The notes under the pieces are model-generated. The model saw only the letters and a program-made list of their open reading frames with translations. It was not told the DNA's origin and did no database searches. A program made the position numbers and the translations under genes. Shown here piece after piece: positions 1 through 11,685 of a stretch of DNA of 64,000 nt. Every line of letters begins with the position of its first letter. Positions within the stretch are counted from its first letter, which is position 1. Source of the DNA: Monomorium pharaonis (lineage: Eukaryota > Arthropoda > Insecta > Hymenoptera > Formicidae); contig NC_050467.1 of NCBI RefSeq assembly GCF_013373865.1, positions 558,001-622,000 of the forward strand, read 5' to 3'.

Positions 1-95
1 GTTATACATTATTATTAGTTTTATCGCTGTTAATGATTCTGTAATAATAATAATCGCAATGTGATTATTATATAAAAGAAAGAAATTGTTTTCAG

Positions 96-1944
96 TATCA
101 AAATCCAGAGATAACAAAGAAGCATGTAATAAGCGTCTTAAATCTTTATAAAGGTTTGATGTATAAAGTGGAGCCGTTTGGTAAGTAAAATTATTTGTTG
201 TAACAATGATCTTAAATGTGATTGTTTTTTTGAAATTCCAAAGCTTATTCAATTTATGTTTGATATCAGTCTTCAATGATGGCTCCCGCAAGGAACTATT
301 GAATTTACAAGGGACTATACCAGTAGTTTATAAAGGTAATTTTTTTCAAGTTATTAAAAATGTTAATATGTATATAATAAAACTGGTAAGCATTGTTTCA
401 TGTGTTTGTTCTACAGGCTCTATTTACAATATACCAATATGCATATGGCTCATGGATACTCATCCCAACAATGCACCCATGTGCTATGTTAAGCCAACAG
501 CAGATATGCATATCAAAGTCAGCATGTTTGTAGATCACAATGGTAAAATATACCTGCCGTATCTTCATGACTGGGTACCTGTGAGTAGACTTACTATTAA
601 TCATTAAGAATTGCACTATTCTTTACACTATTCAGTTGGTATTTATTCCATTTTCTTTTGTCTTGTAGCACAATTCAGATTTGCTTGCTTTAATTCAAGT
701 TATGATTGTTACTTTTGGGGAACAACCTCCTGTTTATGCCAAGGCACGATCAGAAATGCAACAGAGTTCATCGCCATATCCCGTTCAGTGTGAGTATACT
801 TTTAGTGTTTCAAGGTTAATAAATTTTTAAATACTGTTTTGCTCATAATACTTAAAAACTTGTCACACAGCATTCATGCCTGTACCTGGTAGCGGAAATG
901 TATCGAGTTCTGGTTTTCCTCCATATCCAGCGAATTCTCAATACTCTGGTGGCAGTAATGTGTATCCTCCATATCCGGCTACAGCATCTGGAGGATTCCC
1001 ATATCCAAACTCTTATGGTTCTTACACAGGAACTACACCCAGTTATCCAACACAAGGCTACAGTGGTCCATATCCCCCTTATCCATCAGCTACGCAACCG
1101 GTACATAGTTATTGTTATATTTTAGTCTGAGTGGCACTCGTAATAATTTACATTTTAGTATTACAATTGATATTTGCAATTATTACTATTAAGTTATTAA
1201 TAGCAATTAATAGTCAAGAATATATTTCAAAATATATCACATTAAATAAGTATTTGTGATTGTTTGCAAGTCGCCGACGGTACAACCGAATTCCAGTGGA
1301 TCTGGCACGATCACGGAGGAGCATATAAGAGCATCCTTGCTGTCTGCAGTAGAAGATAAGCTCCGACGTCGACTCAAGGAGCAGTTCTCGCAGCTGCAAG
1401 CTGAGCTTGAGACGTTGCGACGAACACAGCAAGAGTTAACGAGCGGCTCGTCGCACCTAACAGATCTTTTCGATAAACTGAAGAAAGAAAAACAGGAGCT
1501 CGAGAAAAATGTGAACATCTTGCAAGACAAGGAGGCAGAACTGGAAAGAGAAATCGCCAAGTTGTCCGATAATCAGTCGATAGATGTTGACGAAGCTGTT
1601 ACTACCATAGCGCCATTGTATAAACAGTAAGTGTACAAATTTAACAACAGAATAAATTTAGCATGAATTAATATAGTTATAGCTAGAGACTTATTACAAA
1701 TTGAAATACGAGAAATTATAAAGAATAGGCTCAGTTGCAACGTCGCTTAATTTCCAGAATGTTAAACGCTTTTGCTGAAGAAGCAGCCACAGAGGATGCT
1801 ATTTATTATCTCGCCGAAGGACTGCGATCTGGTATTTTAGATCTGGACGCATTCCTGAAACAAGTTCGACAACTGTCGCGCAGACAATTCATGCTGAGAG
1901 CGTTGATGCAAAGATGTCGACAAAAAGCTGGTCTGGCTGGTTAA
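96..1944 (+). CDS. TSG101: TSG101, ESCRT-I subunit (5' partial)
   Basis: ESCRT-I subunit that binds ubiquitinated cargo and late-domain peptides at endosomes and at the midbody. Exons read from the sequence: 96-180, 270-335, 417-580, 669-789, 871-1100, 1271-1626 and 1758-1944, all with GT-AG introns and consistent phase, giving 402 visible residues. The N-terminal exon with the start codon lies before the window. Order of parts: UEV domain (visible residues about 1-125, with blocks VFNDGS, YNIPICIWL, KIYLPYLH and FGEQPPVY), a Pro/Tyr/Gly-rich linker (about 145-222), a coiled-coil stalk (about 237-325), and the C-terminal steadiness box (about 335-402, with PLYKQ and QLSRRQF). The UEV fold normally lacks the catalytic Cys of E2 enzymes. 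The last acceptor at 1757 is chosen because it restores the conserved Lys-Gln-Met-Leu-Asn junction. It runs tail-to-tail with TMEM258. Confidence 0.95.
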
Positions 1945-2445
1945 AAAATATCTCTCGTGTGCTTCGTCCTAGAATTGCAATATTCCATTTTATTGTAAGA
2001 TATCTCATTGTGCTATACAGTGAGAAAAATGGAACACATGAGTTATACCGAAGAACACAAAGGATTATTTTATCGACAATAAATCCATCTTCTCCTTATG
2101 GTGTAACGAGAGAAAACTGTGTTTTACATAAAAAAAAAGAGAAAAAAATATTGAATAGAAAAAAAATATATATATGTTCCACTCAGATACAGTAATTATA
2201 GCTTGTTCAAATATGAAAGTAGATAAATATATTCAAATATGATAATTCTTTTCACACAAAGCTATATGTTATTACCATGATATATTGCATGATTAGATTA
2301 CGCATCACGCTGTAGTCTGTGTTCACAGAAAACGAGTGCAAGCCTTCATTTTTCTTAAGGTGTCACAAAACTCGTGTACCTGTGTTACAAACTTTATGCC
2401 TTCATTGTGATAAAGATTGAATAAACTTATGCACATAAAAAATAT
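1945..2445 (+). other. TSG101 3' UTR with poly(A) signal
   Basis: AT-rich sequence after the TSG101 stop with no coding potential. A canonical AATAAA is at 2420-2425, about 475 bases after the stop, so the transcript probably ends near 2440. The exact cleavage site cannot be seen. Confidence 0.55.
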
Positions 2446-2985
2446 TTGGAATTATGTATTTAACCAACTGCAGTAATGATAAAACATATTACAATTATGA
2501 AAATTATAGATGTATGAATCAGAGTTTTTAACATCAAATCGAACGTTATGTTGACTTTTAATTAGTGAAATTATAGGCTGAAAATTAATATAGGTGATAA
2601 TAAAAGATTTTTATATTGTAAGATTATAATTGATTTTGATACAGTCATTTAGAATGATTTTATAGGACTTTATATACATATATTCATATTCAAACTGAAA
2701 TGTTTTAATAGTTTGAATATGAGTCGTGTATATTGAATCTTGAATAGTTCGGATTTGAATCAAATCATCTGTGATTCGTATTTGAATAGTTCGCACATCT
2801 TTTGCTTTTTTTTTTAAGTGAAAACCTTCCTGTAAATAATTACGCTACTACGAGTATTGTTTATACTTGAATAAATTCAACTGGAATAAATTAATACTTT
2901 GATTTCATATTATGTACAATTTTTTATTTTTAACAATTACGAATATTTCCTCAGTAAAAATTTTAACACCTTATCGACACGATAT
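2446..2985. other. Convergent intergenic spacer, AT-rich
   Basis: Space between the ends of TSG101 (+) and TMEM258 (-). It contains AT-rich sequence with a loosely repeated TTGAATAGTTCG motif near 2740-2795. An AATAAA on the minus strand (TTTATT on the plus strand, about 2923-2930) could end the TMEM258 transcript. No gene is seen. Confidence 0.5.
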
Positions 2986-3460
2986 CTATACGTATATCCC
3001 AACCCAGAGCAGCAGGAATAGTACTCCAAAGCTAGAGAACAAGGCCGCAACCAGGGAGATTAACGCCTCTTTGCATATATCTCGCGTGAATTTAGTGCTG
3101 GTGACCTCGTACACGAAGAACCAGGCCGTGAAGAACACTCCGATACCTAGCAGCACAACAGCCAGCAGGGGAAAGACAGCTGGGTTCACTGGCGAGACGT
3201 ATCTCGTCATCGACTCGATTTCCACCTGAAACAATTATCAAATAGAATTAAAATCGAAAGCGTAAGATTTGATCGGTATACAAACACTCGATTCACATTT
3301 GCTCTATATTTTTTTGCTTCTTTTCTTTTATGTATCCGTTTCTTGCGGCGAATACGAGATTAAAGTTAGAGTAACTGGAATGGAATCTGTATACCGACTT
3401 CGCGAGTGTTAAAAGAATTCCTGATCTTTCGTGTAAAGGATAATAATCTCAACTTACCAT
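2986..3460 (-). CDS. TMEM258: TMEM258 / Kuduk, oligosaccharyltransferase-associated small membrane protein
   Basis: 80-residue ER membrane protein, the usual family size, associated with the oligosaccharyltransferase that carries out N-glycosylation (established for the family). Two coding exons on minus: 3458-3460 holds only the ATG, immediately followed by a GTAAGT donor, and 3225-2986 holds the rest, preceded by a TTTCAG acceptor. The spliced protein begins MVEIESMTRY and contains the highly conserved SPVNPAVFP, FFTAWFFVYEVTSTK and LFLLLWVGIYV blocks. Two membrane helices are evident (about residues 17-37 and 55-77). Reading through the intron gives a spurious MFQ start, so the spliced start is preferred. 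It is divergent from PPP6R and convergent with TSG101. Confidence 0.96.
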
Positions 3461-4647
3461 TTTGCCGGAATTGATGCGTCTTTACGTAGCTCGAAAAAGG
3501 AAATCCAGGTCAGATAGGTCGGAGCCGAATCTCGACGAACAATCAAGCGTCAACTTGCATCGTGGCATCAGCTGGCATTGGCATTGGCAGGTTATCGGAT
3601 GAGCATAGCGCACGAAACTACCGAGGTAGTCGGCGAAATGAAAATGTTTGTCCTCTACCGTGACATCTCACACCAATCGTCTTTAATCGCATTTCCGTTA
3701 ACGTTTTTCATCATCTCGGTCGATAAAACGGGATAACTTCGGCCGTTACAGCTGCACTCTGCGCTGCTCTGTGCCATACATTTTCCTTCGCGACCGAACA
3801 CGCGGACCCGTCCCCCTCATTCTAAATATAGAAGTTACAAAAGAGCACGAGATCGAATCCGGCCGAGATTTGTACGCCCCGCATGCTCTTTCGCCAGTAC
3901 GATCTTCTCTCTTTTCGACGTTCCATTTTAAACAGCAAAAGTGCAGCGGGGCGCAAGTAACGGTCGTTGCTCGGGGAGGAAGAGAAAGAACGTGCGCGAG
4001 GGGAAGGCAAAGGCATCTCCGCGCTGCTCCGTGCTTCTCTCTCGTGCATCGTGTTCCGCGTTCGAGCGACTGTTCGCGCTCGAGAGCGTCCGGTCAGTGA
4101 TCAGGGTCGAAACGAAACGCGCTCCATCCTTTCTCTCGTCCTTCTGGTATCGCCGTCTCGTGCTAATCGTCTCGCGCAGCGGTGGACCGCGTAGTCCAGC
4201 ACCCAGTAGTCGTGTACGTCGCAACCGTCGGGAACGACGGCCGGAGTGGCTGCATTGCTGCAAGTGTCGGGCGGAGTGGTGGCGTAATCGCGTAATCGCG
4301 AGAGCGAGGAAGTGGTGTGTGCGTGACGACAGCGGTTTTCAGCGACGACGGTGACTCGCTCGCGCGCGTGAACGCGGCGCGACGGTAAAACCCTCGAGGA
4401 AGCAGGAACGTTACCACGCGTGCATGCGATGTTAGCCGCCGCTCGTCGGCCGAACGAGTTCGTCGCGCGACGTGTTGCACCTTCGTTTCCCCTTCCCCGC
4501 GCGTGCGTCCCCACGCCATGCCGATGTGAGTCGGCGGACGATCATCATCCCGGGCTACTACGATAAATCGCGACGCGATATTTGGAATATCACTTGGCCA
4601 CAAGCGGAAGCGCGCGCGCTCCACGCATTCCCAAAGGCGTCAGCATC
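3461..4647. promoter_or_regulatory. Shared divergent promoter / 5' UTR region of TMEM258 and PPP6R
   Basis: About 1.2 kb between the TMEM258 ATG (minus) and the PPP6R ATG (plus). The part from about 3770 is strongly CpG-rich, as expected for a broadly expressed housekeeping promoter, and includes the PPP6R 5' UTR up to 4647. I see no TATA box. A short tandem GCATTGG run is present near 3573-3586. The open frames here are compositional artefacts of CpG-rich DNA. The transcription starts cannot be placed from sequence alone. Confidence 0.55.
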
Positions 4648-7600
4648 ATGTTCTGGACGAATAATTACGTGTCGTCGCCGCATATCGAGGCATTGCTCAA
4701 CAAGGAGGTAAGTGCATACGCTCCACGTCACGAGCGTCTTTTTTTCCCCCCACGAACGAGCCTCCCTCTCTGCCTTCCTCCCTGTTTCCTGGAGCAGCTT
4801 CATTGTCACATCATTTAATTGGTATTACTCCGTTACAGGATGTCACCCTGCACGAGTTGATGGATGAGGAGGACATCCTTCAAGAATGCAAGAGCCAAAA
4901 TAAAAAGCTGGTCGAATAGTAAGTGCATATATATCTCTGTTTCTTTGGATTTGATCTTGTGTCTTTTTATTATGATGAAAATTCATTGCAATGTGTAATT
5001 TGTGATAGTCTCACGAGGCCTTCCGTTATGGAAGAATTGGTTACGTTAACCACTAAAGAACCATCTATGGACATCGAAGAACGCTGGCGCTACAAGTATC
5101 CTAATGTTGCCTGCGAATTGCTCACATGTGATGTGCCTACATTGAATGAGAAACTGGCAGGTACTCAAACCTTTGTTATATACTAGTGATTGGAACAGAA
5201 TTTATATGCAAAATTATATATACTATAAACATTTCTTTACTTTTTTTTAGGTGACGAGGCACTTTTGGCCAAATTATATTCTTTCATAGATACAGATCAG
5301 CCATTAAATCCACTACTTGCATCATTTTTCAGTAAAACTATTGGAGTACTTGTTGCTCGTAAAAGTGATCAGGTAATTGCATAAGTATTTCATATTTTTA
5401 TGTAAAAGATACTTGCATAATATATATTTAAGATAAGTGTTTTTAATTGTAAAAAAGAATTTTTTTTTGAGACTGACATTTAACTTGATATTAACAAGAG
5501 CAATATTAGTTAAATAATAAACTTTTTTTTGCCTCTCTCCTATATTATCCACATGCCTGTCCATCCTATAAATTTCCATTTATTCCAGAATTGGTATTCC
5601 TATCAGTTCACGTGCTTACAGGTTTTAGAATTTCTTAAAAGTCGCCAGAGATGTGTAGATCTCCTGTTACAACATATAGAGACTTCGGCCATCATGGACT
5701 TAGTGCTCAAACTTGTTACTCAGGTTGAGGGCAGTGATATGCGTCAAAACATATTAAACGTAAGATTTTCCATTTGGTTTTTTTATTCGTTACATAATTG
5801 ACTTATTTTCAACGTGCATTTCTTTGATAGTGGCTAGATAGCCAACATTTAGTGCAAAGACTGGTAAAATTGTTAGCACCTACTTCAGAAGCAGCCAAAC
5901 ACGCTAACGCGGCACAATTACTTTGCGACATGGTGACGGTAGCTAGAGAAACTCAACGTACATCTACGGAACGTGCTGATCCAGATCCTATTTTAAATAC
6001 CTTAGAATCGTGAGTATATTTTTTTACAAACCTTTGCAATAAGTTCTCGCTCCACAAGAATAATTACGAATAATAAATATTTTCATATATAGAGGAGAAA
6101 CTGTAAGCCTATTGTTAGAAACTATCCTAACAACAGAAAAGGTAGAGAGTAGTATAGTCGGTGGAATACAAGTGCTTTTGGTACTTTTAGGACAAAGAGT
6201 CAGCAAGTATGACGATAATATCTACAATATTAAAATTGCATTTTGTAGATAGAAAAGGTTCTGTGTACAGTAATCTGAATTCTTTGCAGTGTATCAAATG
6301 ATGGAGATGTACATGGTAATGGCGAAGATACCACGGATAATGAGCAATGTATTAAAATTTCGAATGCTATTTTGCCATATTTGGAGCATCTTCATAAACT
6401 TCTTCTAGACCCACCATATGTAAGAGCTGTTTAGAAAAATTGTCTAAAAATAGAAATTTAACACTTTATTCACTGTATTATTTAAAAAATCACTAAATTT
6501 TTATTGCTTAGAAACCTGCCGTTAAAACAACAGTTGGATTATTAGAATGTCCATTGGGAAATACTCGTTTGCATGTAACAAAGTTGTTAAGCGCGTTATT
6601 GGCGACGGAGAATTTAAAAGTTCACGAACATTTAGAATTATTGGGAACATTCCAAATATTATTGGTAAGATTGCACTGTATGAGTATAAATTTTTAAATT
6701 TTGTTAAATCCATTGTATTATTGTTTTTTTAAATTAATTTTTATTTACATATTCCAAATATGTTATAGGATCTGTTTTTCAAATATATGTGGAATAATTT
6801 CTTACATACACAAGTACAACAGTGCCTAGCCTTAGCAATTAATTGCGGACGAGATGATATTAATATTTATAATAATGTGAGTGTTATATTTTTTATAGTG
6901 TAAAAGTAATGATACGTGAAACATTAAATAACTATTAATTAATTCCCAGATATTTATCAAGTGCAAATTAATAGAAAGAATCTTAGAAGCATGGAGTAAA
7001 AACGACAGTAAACAGTAAGATTGTCAAAAGTATTAAATTTTGCGAAGTAATTTCGCATATATTGTAAGAGAAGATCTAGAATTTTGAAACATGGAAATTT
7101 TCGATTACAGGAACAAGGAAAATGGTGTTCGCCAAGGCTACATGGGACATTTGATAAATATCGCAAATAATATCGTCACCCAATGCGAAAGAAGTAATAT
7201 ACTGGCCAGCTTCTTAAAGAACAATTTATCACCCGAGTGTCTTACTAAATGGGAAGAGCTTGTGAGCATACAATTAGTGGAGATTAATAAAATTCATCAA
7301 ACTGTAATGATGGTATGTAATAATAGTATATTTCTTACTATCTTTTTTCTTTTTACAAGTGCATTATGCTATTAAATTTAGAAATAATGAATATTTTTAA
7401 TGTTTTCCTTGCTGCAAATATAATTATGTTTATGAGGAAAAACTATTTCAATGTTTTCTTGCATTGAATATTACAACTGAATATGACTATAGTGAGACAA
7501 CAGCGACATTAATTACAATGGAATTTTTAGGGTGATCAGACTCCAGTGTACCTGATGAGTTCTGAGGAAAATCCAAACGAGTACAACTCTTATTCGCAAG

Positions 7601-9074
7601 AAACGTACATTCAACAGGTTAGTATTTACAGTGCTGTTCACATGTCATTGATTCGGAAATTAAAATTATCTAGTTTTTTATTTATCGTACGGTATTCTTG
7701 GTACTAGATGTACTCCAATTATCAGGGTCAACAAATAACGCCTCCGCTCATCGAGAACTTTGGATATCATGATGATGAGTTCAACGATGGTGACGATGCG
7801 CTTCAGTAAGTATACACGTGAGATTTTATTAATAAAAAATTAGTACTACTAGGGACGCGATCGCGTAAAGCTTACAAAAGCCAAGAGAACACACTTGTGA
7901 TAAAAGCGCAACGTTAATATTGTCACAGTCATTTCTCCCCAAATGGTTTCGTTAATATGATATTATAGTAATCCAGTTGACCAATTAACAACGTTGGCCT
8001 TTACTCTCAGTGAAGAAGAACTCGACAAGCGAGAAGATATGTTCAATAAGGTAAATATCTATTTAACTATTGTTGAATAAAATGTGTACTCATTTCTGAA
8101 ACTGAATATTTGTTTATGTCAAAGCTGTGCCAACAAAAACAAAAAGCTGGGCTTGAGGATTGCAGTAGTGGCCTAGAATGGGGAGACGAGGGCGAGCTGA
8201 CGTTCCAGACTGTGGTAGATAAACGAGATTGGCACTCGAAGCAACAGCATCAGGATTCTAGTTCATCGGACGAGGATGACGTGGATCCACGCGACATGCA
8301 CATGCGCGATATGGAGGTCGACGCGACTGATCGTATGTTTCTACCAAGGATTTTTGTATTATATGATATTTAAGCTTGGAATTATTTTATCGAATTTGAT
8401 TACGAAATTTCAGCTTGGGACACTACCGAACCGCTAAGCACTGGCACTATACTTCCACCGGTAAATCCATGGGATGTGGTACCGTCGGAACCAGTAGAAT
8501 CCACTGGCTGGGCCAATTTTGAAAATTTCGAGAATACTTTGAGTATAGAAAATACCACCGTGAGTGAAGATAAAAAGCCATGCGATGAGCTTAAAGAGAA
8601 AGCTTCAGAATCAATGGATGCAAACTTGACAGAAAAAGATACGCCTTCTAACGAAAGTGTTGAAGATGGCAACGAAAAGATTAAAATTGTAGATGGTCAA
8701 GTAGTCGAGACGGAATTAGCAATTGCAAAAACTAATTCCAATGACAGCGAAAGTGACGAACACAAAACGATCTCCGCAAATGAGAATGTTAATCCTAGTG
8801 AATTACCGGTCAACAGGTATTTAAGTAACTCTAATCTTATTGTATCTAATCTGTCGAGTTTAGATCATAATTTGTGAGAAATTTTTGTTCTTTTTTTTCT
8901 AGAAATTTTAAGGACACAGAGGAGACCGAAACCGTCGCGGATATGAAAGAGGAAAAACTTGGAGGTGCTTTGTTATTTGAACAAGTTCCACCTGTTGTTG
9001 ATCAAGTTCCAGTTGCTTCATCGGAAAGCACATCAACTGGCACCGTTGACGCTGTGCCTAAAGAGAGTAAATGA
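4648..9074 (+). CDS. PPP6R3: Protein phosphatase 6 regulatory subunit (SAPS domain, PPP6R3-like)
   Basis: Scaffold subunit that targets the PP6 catalytic subunit. Eighteen coding exons: 4648-4707, 4839-4918, 5009-5160, 5251-5372, 5622-5759, 5831-6009, 6093-6206, 6290-6419, 6512-6664, 6769-6876, 6950-7014, 7111-7312, 7531-7617, 7708-7805, 7969-8050, 8125-8332, 8414-8816, 8903-9074. Phase is consistent throughout, total 850 residues. The N-terminal two thirds is the SAPS helical repeat domain, starting MFW with DVTLHELMDEEDILQECK, RYKYPNVACELL, PLNPLLASFFSKTIGVL and TSAIMDL. The acidic, disordered C-terminal third contains a DSSSSDEDDVD casein-kinase-type stretch, NPWDVVPSE and WANFENF, as in animal PPP6R proteins. 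The start is chosen because MFW begins the conserved N terminus. Insects usually have one PPP6R gene (fiery mountain in Drosophila); the exact vertebrate paralogue is not meaningful. Confidence 0.95.
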
Positions 9075-10330
9075 AACGTTCCCCCTGCCTATGTTAAATG
9101 ATTAATGGCAATAGGAAGAGAGAATCATATCAGTATCGAGTCGTACGCGAACGATCGAAAGCATATATTGCGCCTTCTCTATTTTTCATTAGATCACGTT
9201 AATTATGCTTTAAGGAAACGTTGATGCTAGGCATATTATGGTCCCGCTGCAGGGTATCTTTTTTGAATAAATCCGGAATGCCGAAACAAAATAATCAACG
9301 CTCAACTACACTTAGCGAATAATTTGATGTTTATTACGTATAGGTACGTCCTATCCCCTTTCTACCCCTTCGACTGGTTGACACATCTATCAAGTACATC
9401 CTTGCGAAAATCCAAGTCCTCCCTCTACCCCATATATTTTACAATTATTGTTAAGAATTTCGTAAATTGTTATTTATACGTAACTGATAACTGATTTTTA
9501 GCAAGGTAAAAAGGAGTAAAAAGTGGCGAGAATAAATTGCAACAATGCGATTTTTATGCGACTTACATAGACAATTTGTAAAGACAGAAAGAAAGAAGAT
9601 GGATAAATCTCGCATCCGTTTGCTTCACTCGCGACATTTGATGATTTGACATTTTTCACACGTACACACATGTACACATACACGGAACGTTATATGTTTA
9701 CATATTAAGGAAGTGCAGATAAAAAACGTAAGAGAAAAGAGTTATCGTACGCTGTTTAATATTATATAAGACCGGTATTTCACAAACTGGTGCTTTTGCT
9801 TATTCCTTCGATAAGGCAAAGGTACTTAGGTGCAGTGCCTACTGTTTAACTGAATGTACGTTAGTTCAACGATATGATACGAGCAGAAAAAAGAGGAGAA
9901 AGAGAAAATCGAGAATATTTTTATTACCTTTTTGTCATAATAATCGGTCGAAATTTGTACATGATATCGTGTTAATCGAGCTCCGGACGAACTTGCGCGC
10001 TTATTTGCATTCCAAAATAATAATAAAAAGAAAGGGAAGATTTATACGTACCTTTAAGCGACCGTTGAAGTCTTTCATCGAGATCTTCCAGAAGTGAAAT
10101 AGTTAAATTACAAGAACTAATGTCAAAGTGCCGCGCATGTTTCGATCGAGCTGTCTTATGTATACCTATCGTTCTTCGAAGAGATTATTCTGTGAATTAT
10201 GTTACCTGATTGTTCCGTGACTTTCTTCTGCCTCGCAGATTTTGCAGCAGCAATGTGTTTATATAGCGTTGTACACGAGATATTGTTCATAATTAAATGA
10301 AAGAAAAAAAAACTAATAAAACATTGTTCT
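9075..10330 (+). other. PPP6R 3' UTR with alternative poly(A) signals
   Basis: Non-coding sequence after the PPP6R stop. AATAAA occurs at 9266-9271 and again at 10315-10320 after an A-rich run, which suggests short and long 3' UTR forms (about 0.2 and 1.25 kb). The next gene is on the other strand and ends at 10595, so this stretch is most simply PPP6R 3' UTR plus a short spacer. Confidence 0.45.
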
Positions 10331-10584
10331 AAAATCCTAAAGAAACGTACGTTGTCACAGCGTTATAGATTTAATATCGAAATTTATAAATTGCGTACAT
10401 CGCACTCTGCGTTGTTGTCTTTACGTTCTATCTTATACAATGTATAATTAATAATTTACTATGCACTCGATAACATCGTCGTGTTATGCGCAGTCTTTAC
10501 GTTTCATTTCTCGTTCTCGATTTCTAAACGCGTTTAGATGCGTAGATTCGTATTCCGTCGTATTCGCTCCGAGATCGAAATAAG

Positions 10585-10590
10585 TTTATT
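10585..10590 (-). terminator. Poly(A) signal of the small secreted protein gene
   Basis: AATAAA on minus only 4 bases beyond the stop codon, implying a very short 3' UTR if used. No other good signal is seen on this strand in the next 150 bases. Confidence 0.4.
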
Positions 10591-10594
10591 TGAA

Positions 10595-11164
10595 TTAGAA
10601 CTGGTCTTCCTGCGGTGCACTGTACAACGATATGTCGACTCTCTCTTGTCTGCAAAGCATAAAAAAGAGGTAACGATAACATTGATATCAATTTGTAACA
10701 TGAAGAGCACACATCAACTTCATTTTTTTTGGAGAACATAGAAGTAAAGATAAAAGTAAAATCTTTGTATTTACCTTTCGGTACTTTCGCTACTTTCGTT
10801 ATTTTCGCTACTCGTTGTATTATCCGTGTCTGTGAGAATCCCAATTTCGTAAACTACAGCTTTTATCACGTATCTGAGAAGGAATAAGAAATTTTTACGT
10901 AATGTAAAACTTTTATAGATATATTGTATATTAAAGAATATTTGAAGAGACTTACACGTCGGTGTTGGACGCGGTCTCCGTCGAGCTGATCGTTGAATTC
11001 ACCAGCGAACTCGCAGTCGTCGTGTTCTCGGATTGTAGAGTGAAATTCCATAAAGGGCTGGCGTCCACTCGTCGCAACGTCATCGACGTTAACATTAATA
11101 TAAATAATAAAAGTGCGATGCAGGACGGCCAGAGGGGCCGATGTGGAGAAGTGGCGCGCGACAT
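10595..11164 (-). CDS. Small secreted protein, function unknown
   Basis: Three-exon gene on minus: 11164-10956, 10873-10775, 10649-10595. The splice sites are strong (donors GTAAGTC and GTAAATA; acceptors TTCTCAG and a pyrimidine-rich TTTGCAG) and the phase closes on a stop, giving 120 residues. The N terminus is a clear signal peptide or anchor: a basic start, then ALLLFILMLTSM, with likely cleavage after the Val-Asp-Ala near residue 35. The mature part begins SPLWNFTLQSENTTT and carries several N-X-S/T sites. It then has a hydrophobic DVYVIKAVVYEIGILTD core that looks conserved, a Ser/Glu/Asn-rich spacer, and a C-terminal QERVDISLYSAPQEDQF. There are no cysteines in the mature part. I do not recognise a named family. 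Secretion is an inference from the signal peptide. Confidence 0.75.
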
Positions 11165-11201
11165 TTTAAAGTGACAAGACCGCGTACGATTCGTCCGCGA
11201 C

Positions 11202-11252
11202 TTTTATAGCGGCGGACATCTGTCCCTCGTTAACACCACCGCGTCTTATATA
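11202..11252 (-). promoter_or_regulatory. TATA-like boxes upstream of the small secreted protein gene
   Basis: Two candidates on minus: TATATAA at 11246-11252 and TATAAAA at 11202-11208. The first would start transcription near 11220, leaving a leader of about 55 bases; the second would leave only about 10 bases before the ATG at 11164. The first is therefore the more likely core promoter. A TATA promoter fits a regulated, tissue-restricted secreted product. Confidence 0.4.
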
Positions 11253-11264
11253 CGTAGACTTTTG

Positions 11265-11634
11265 CATTACGTATTCTCGATCGGTTCATAAGTGGTAGCG
11301 GAAAATTTCCTGGTTGCGCAGGAAGCGACGCATTCAATTTCGAACGTTTCGTCGTAACAAGAAAAGACATTTGCAGGGAATTCAATTTTCCGTACAAAGA
11401 ACAAATAGAATATAAAATTAACGAATTTCTACAGAAAGAGAGTCATACGTGCAAATTGTGCGTCGGGCTTCGCAAAGCGGCCCCGTAATTTTTTTGCGAC
11501 GAGCTTGTTAATAGAAATGCCACACTGATAACTCGTCCAAGGTTTCCGAAGAAATCGCCTATATCATTCGCGTATTATCGCGAAATGTGCATTTTTCGCG
11601 ACGACTTATGCGAACTAAATCCTTGACGCGCAAA

Positions 11635-11685
<51 letters not shown>

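Noticed and set aside
206..607. 133-residue open frame in the TSG101 region
   Set aside because: It reads through TSG101 introns; the conserved UEV sequence is only recovered after splicing 270-335 to 417-580.
4101..4624. Overlapping 137- and 153-residue frames in the TMEM258/PPP6R promoter
   Set aside because: CpG-rich promoter and 5' UTR sequence; Arg-rich translations on several frames at once indicate composition, not coding.
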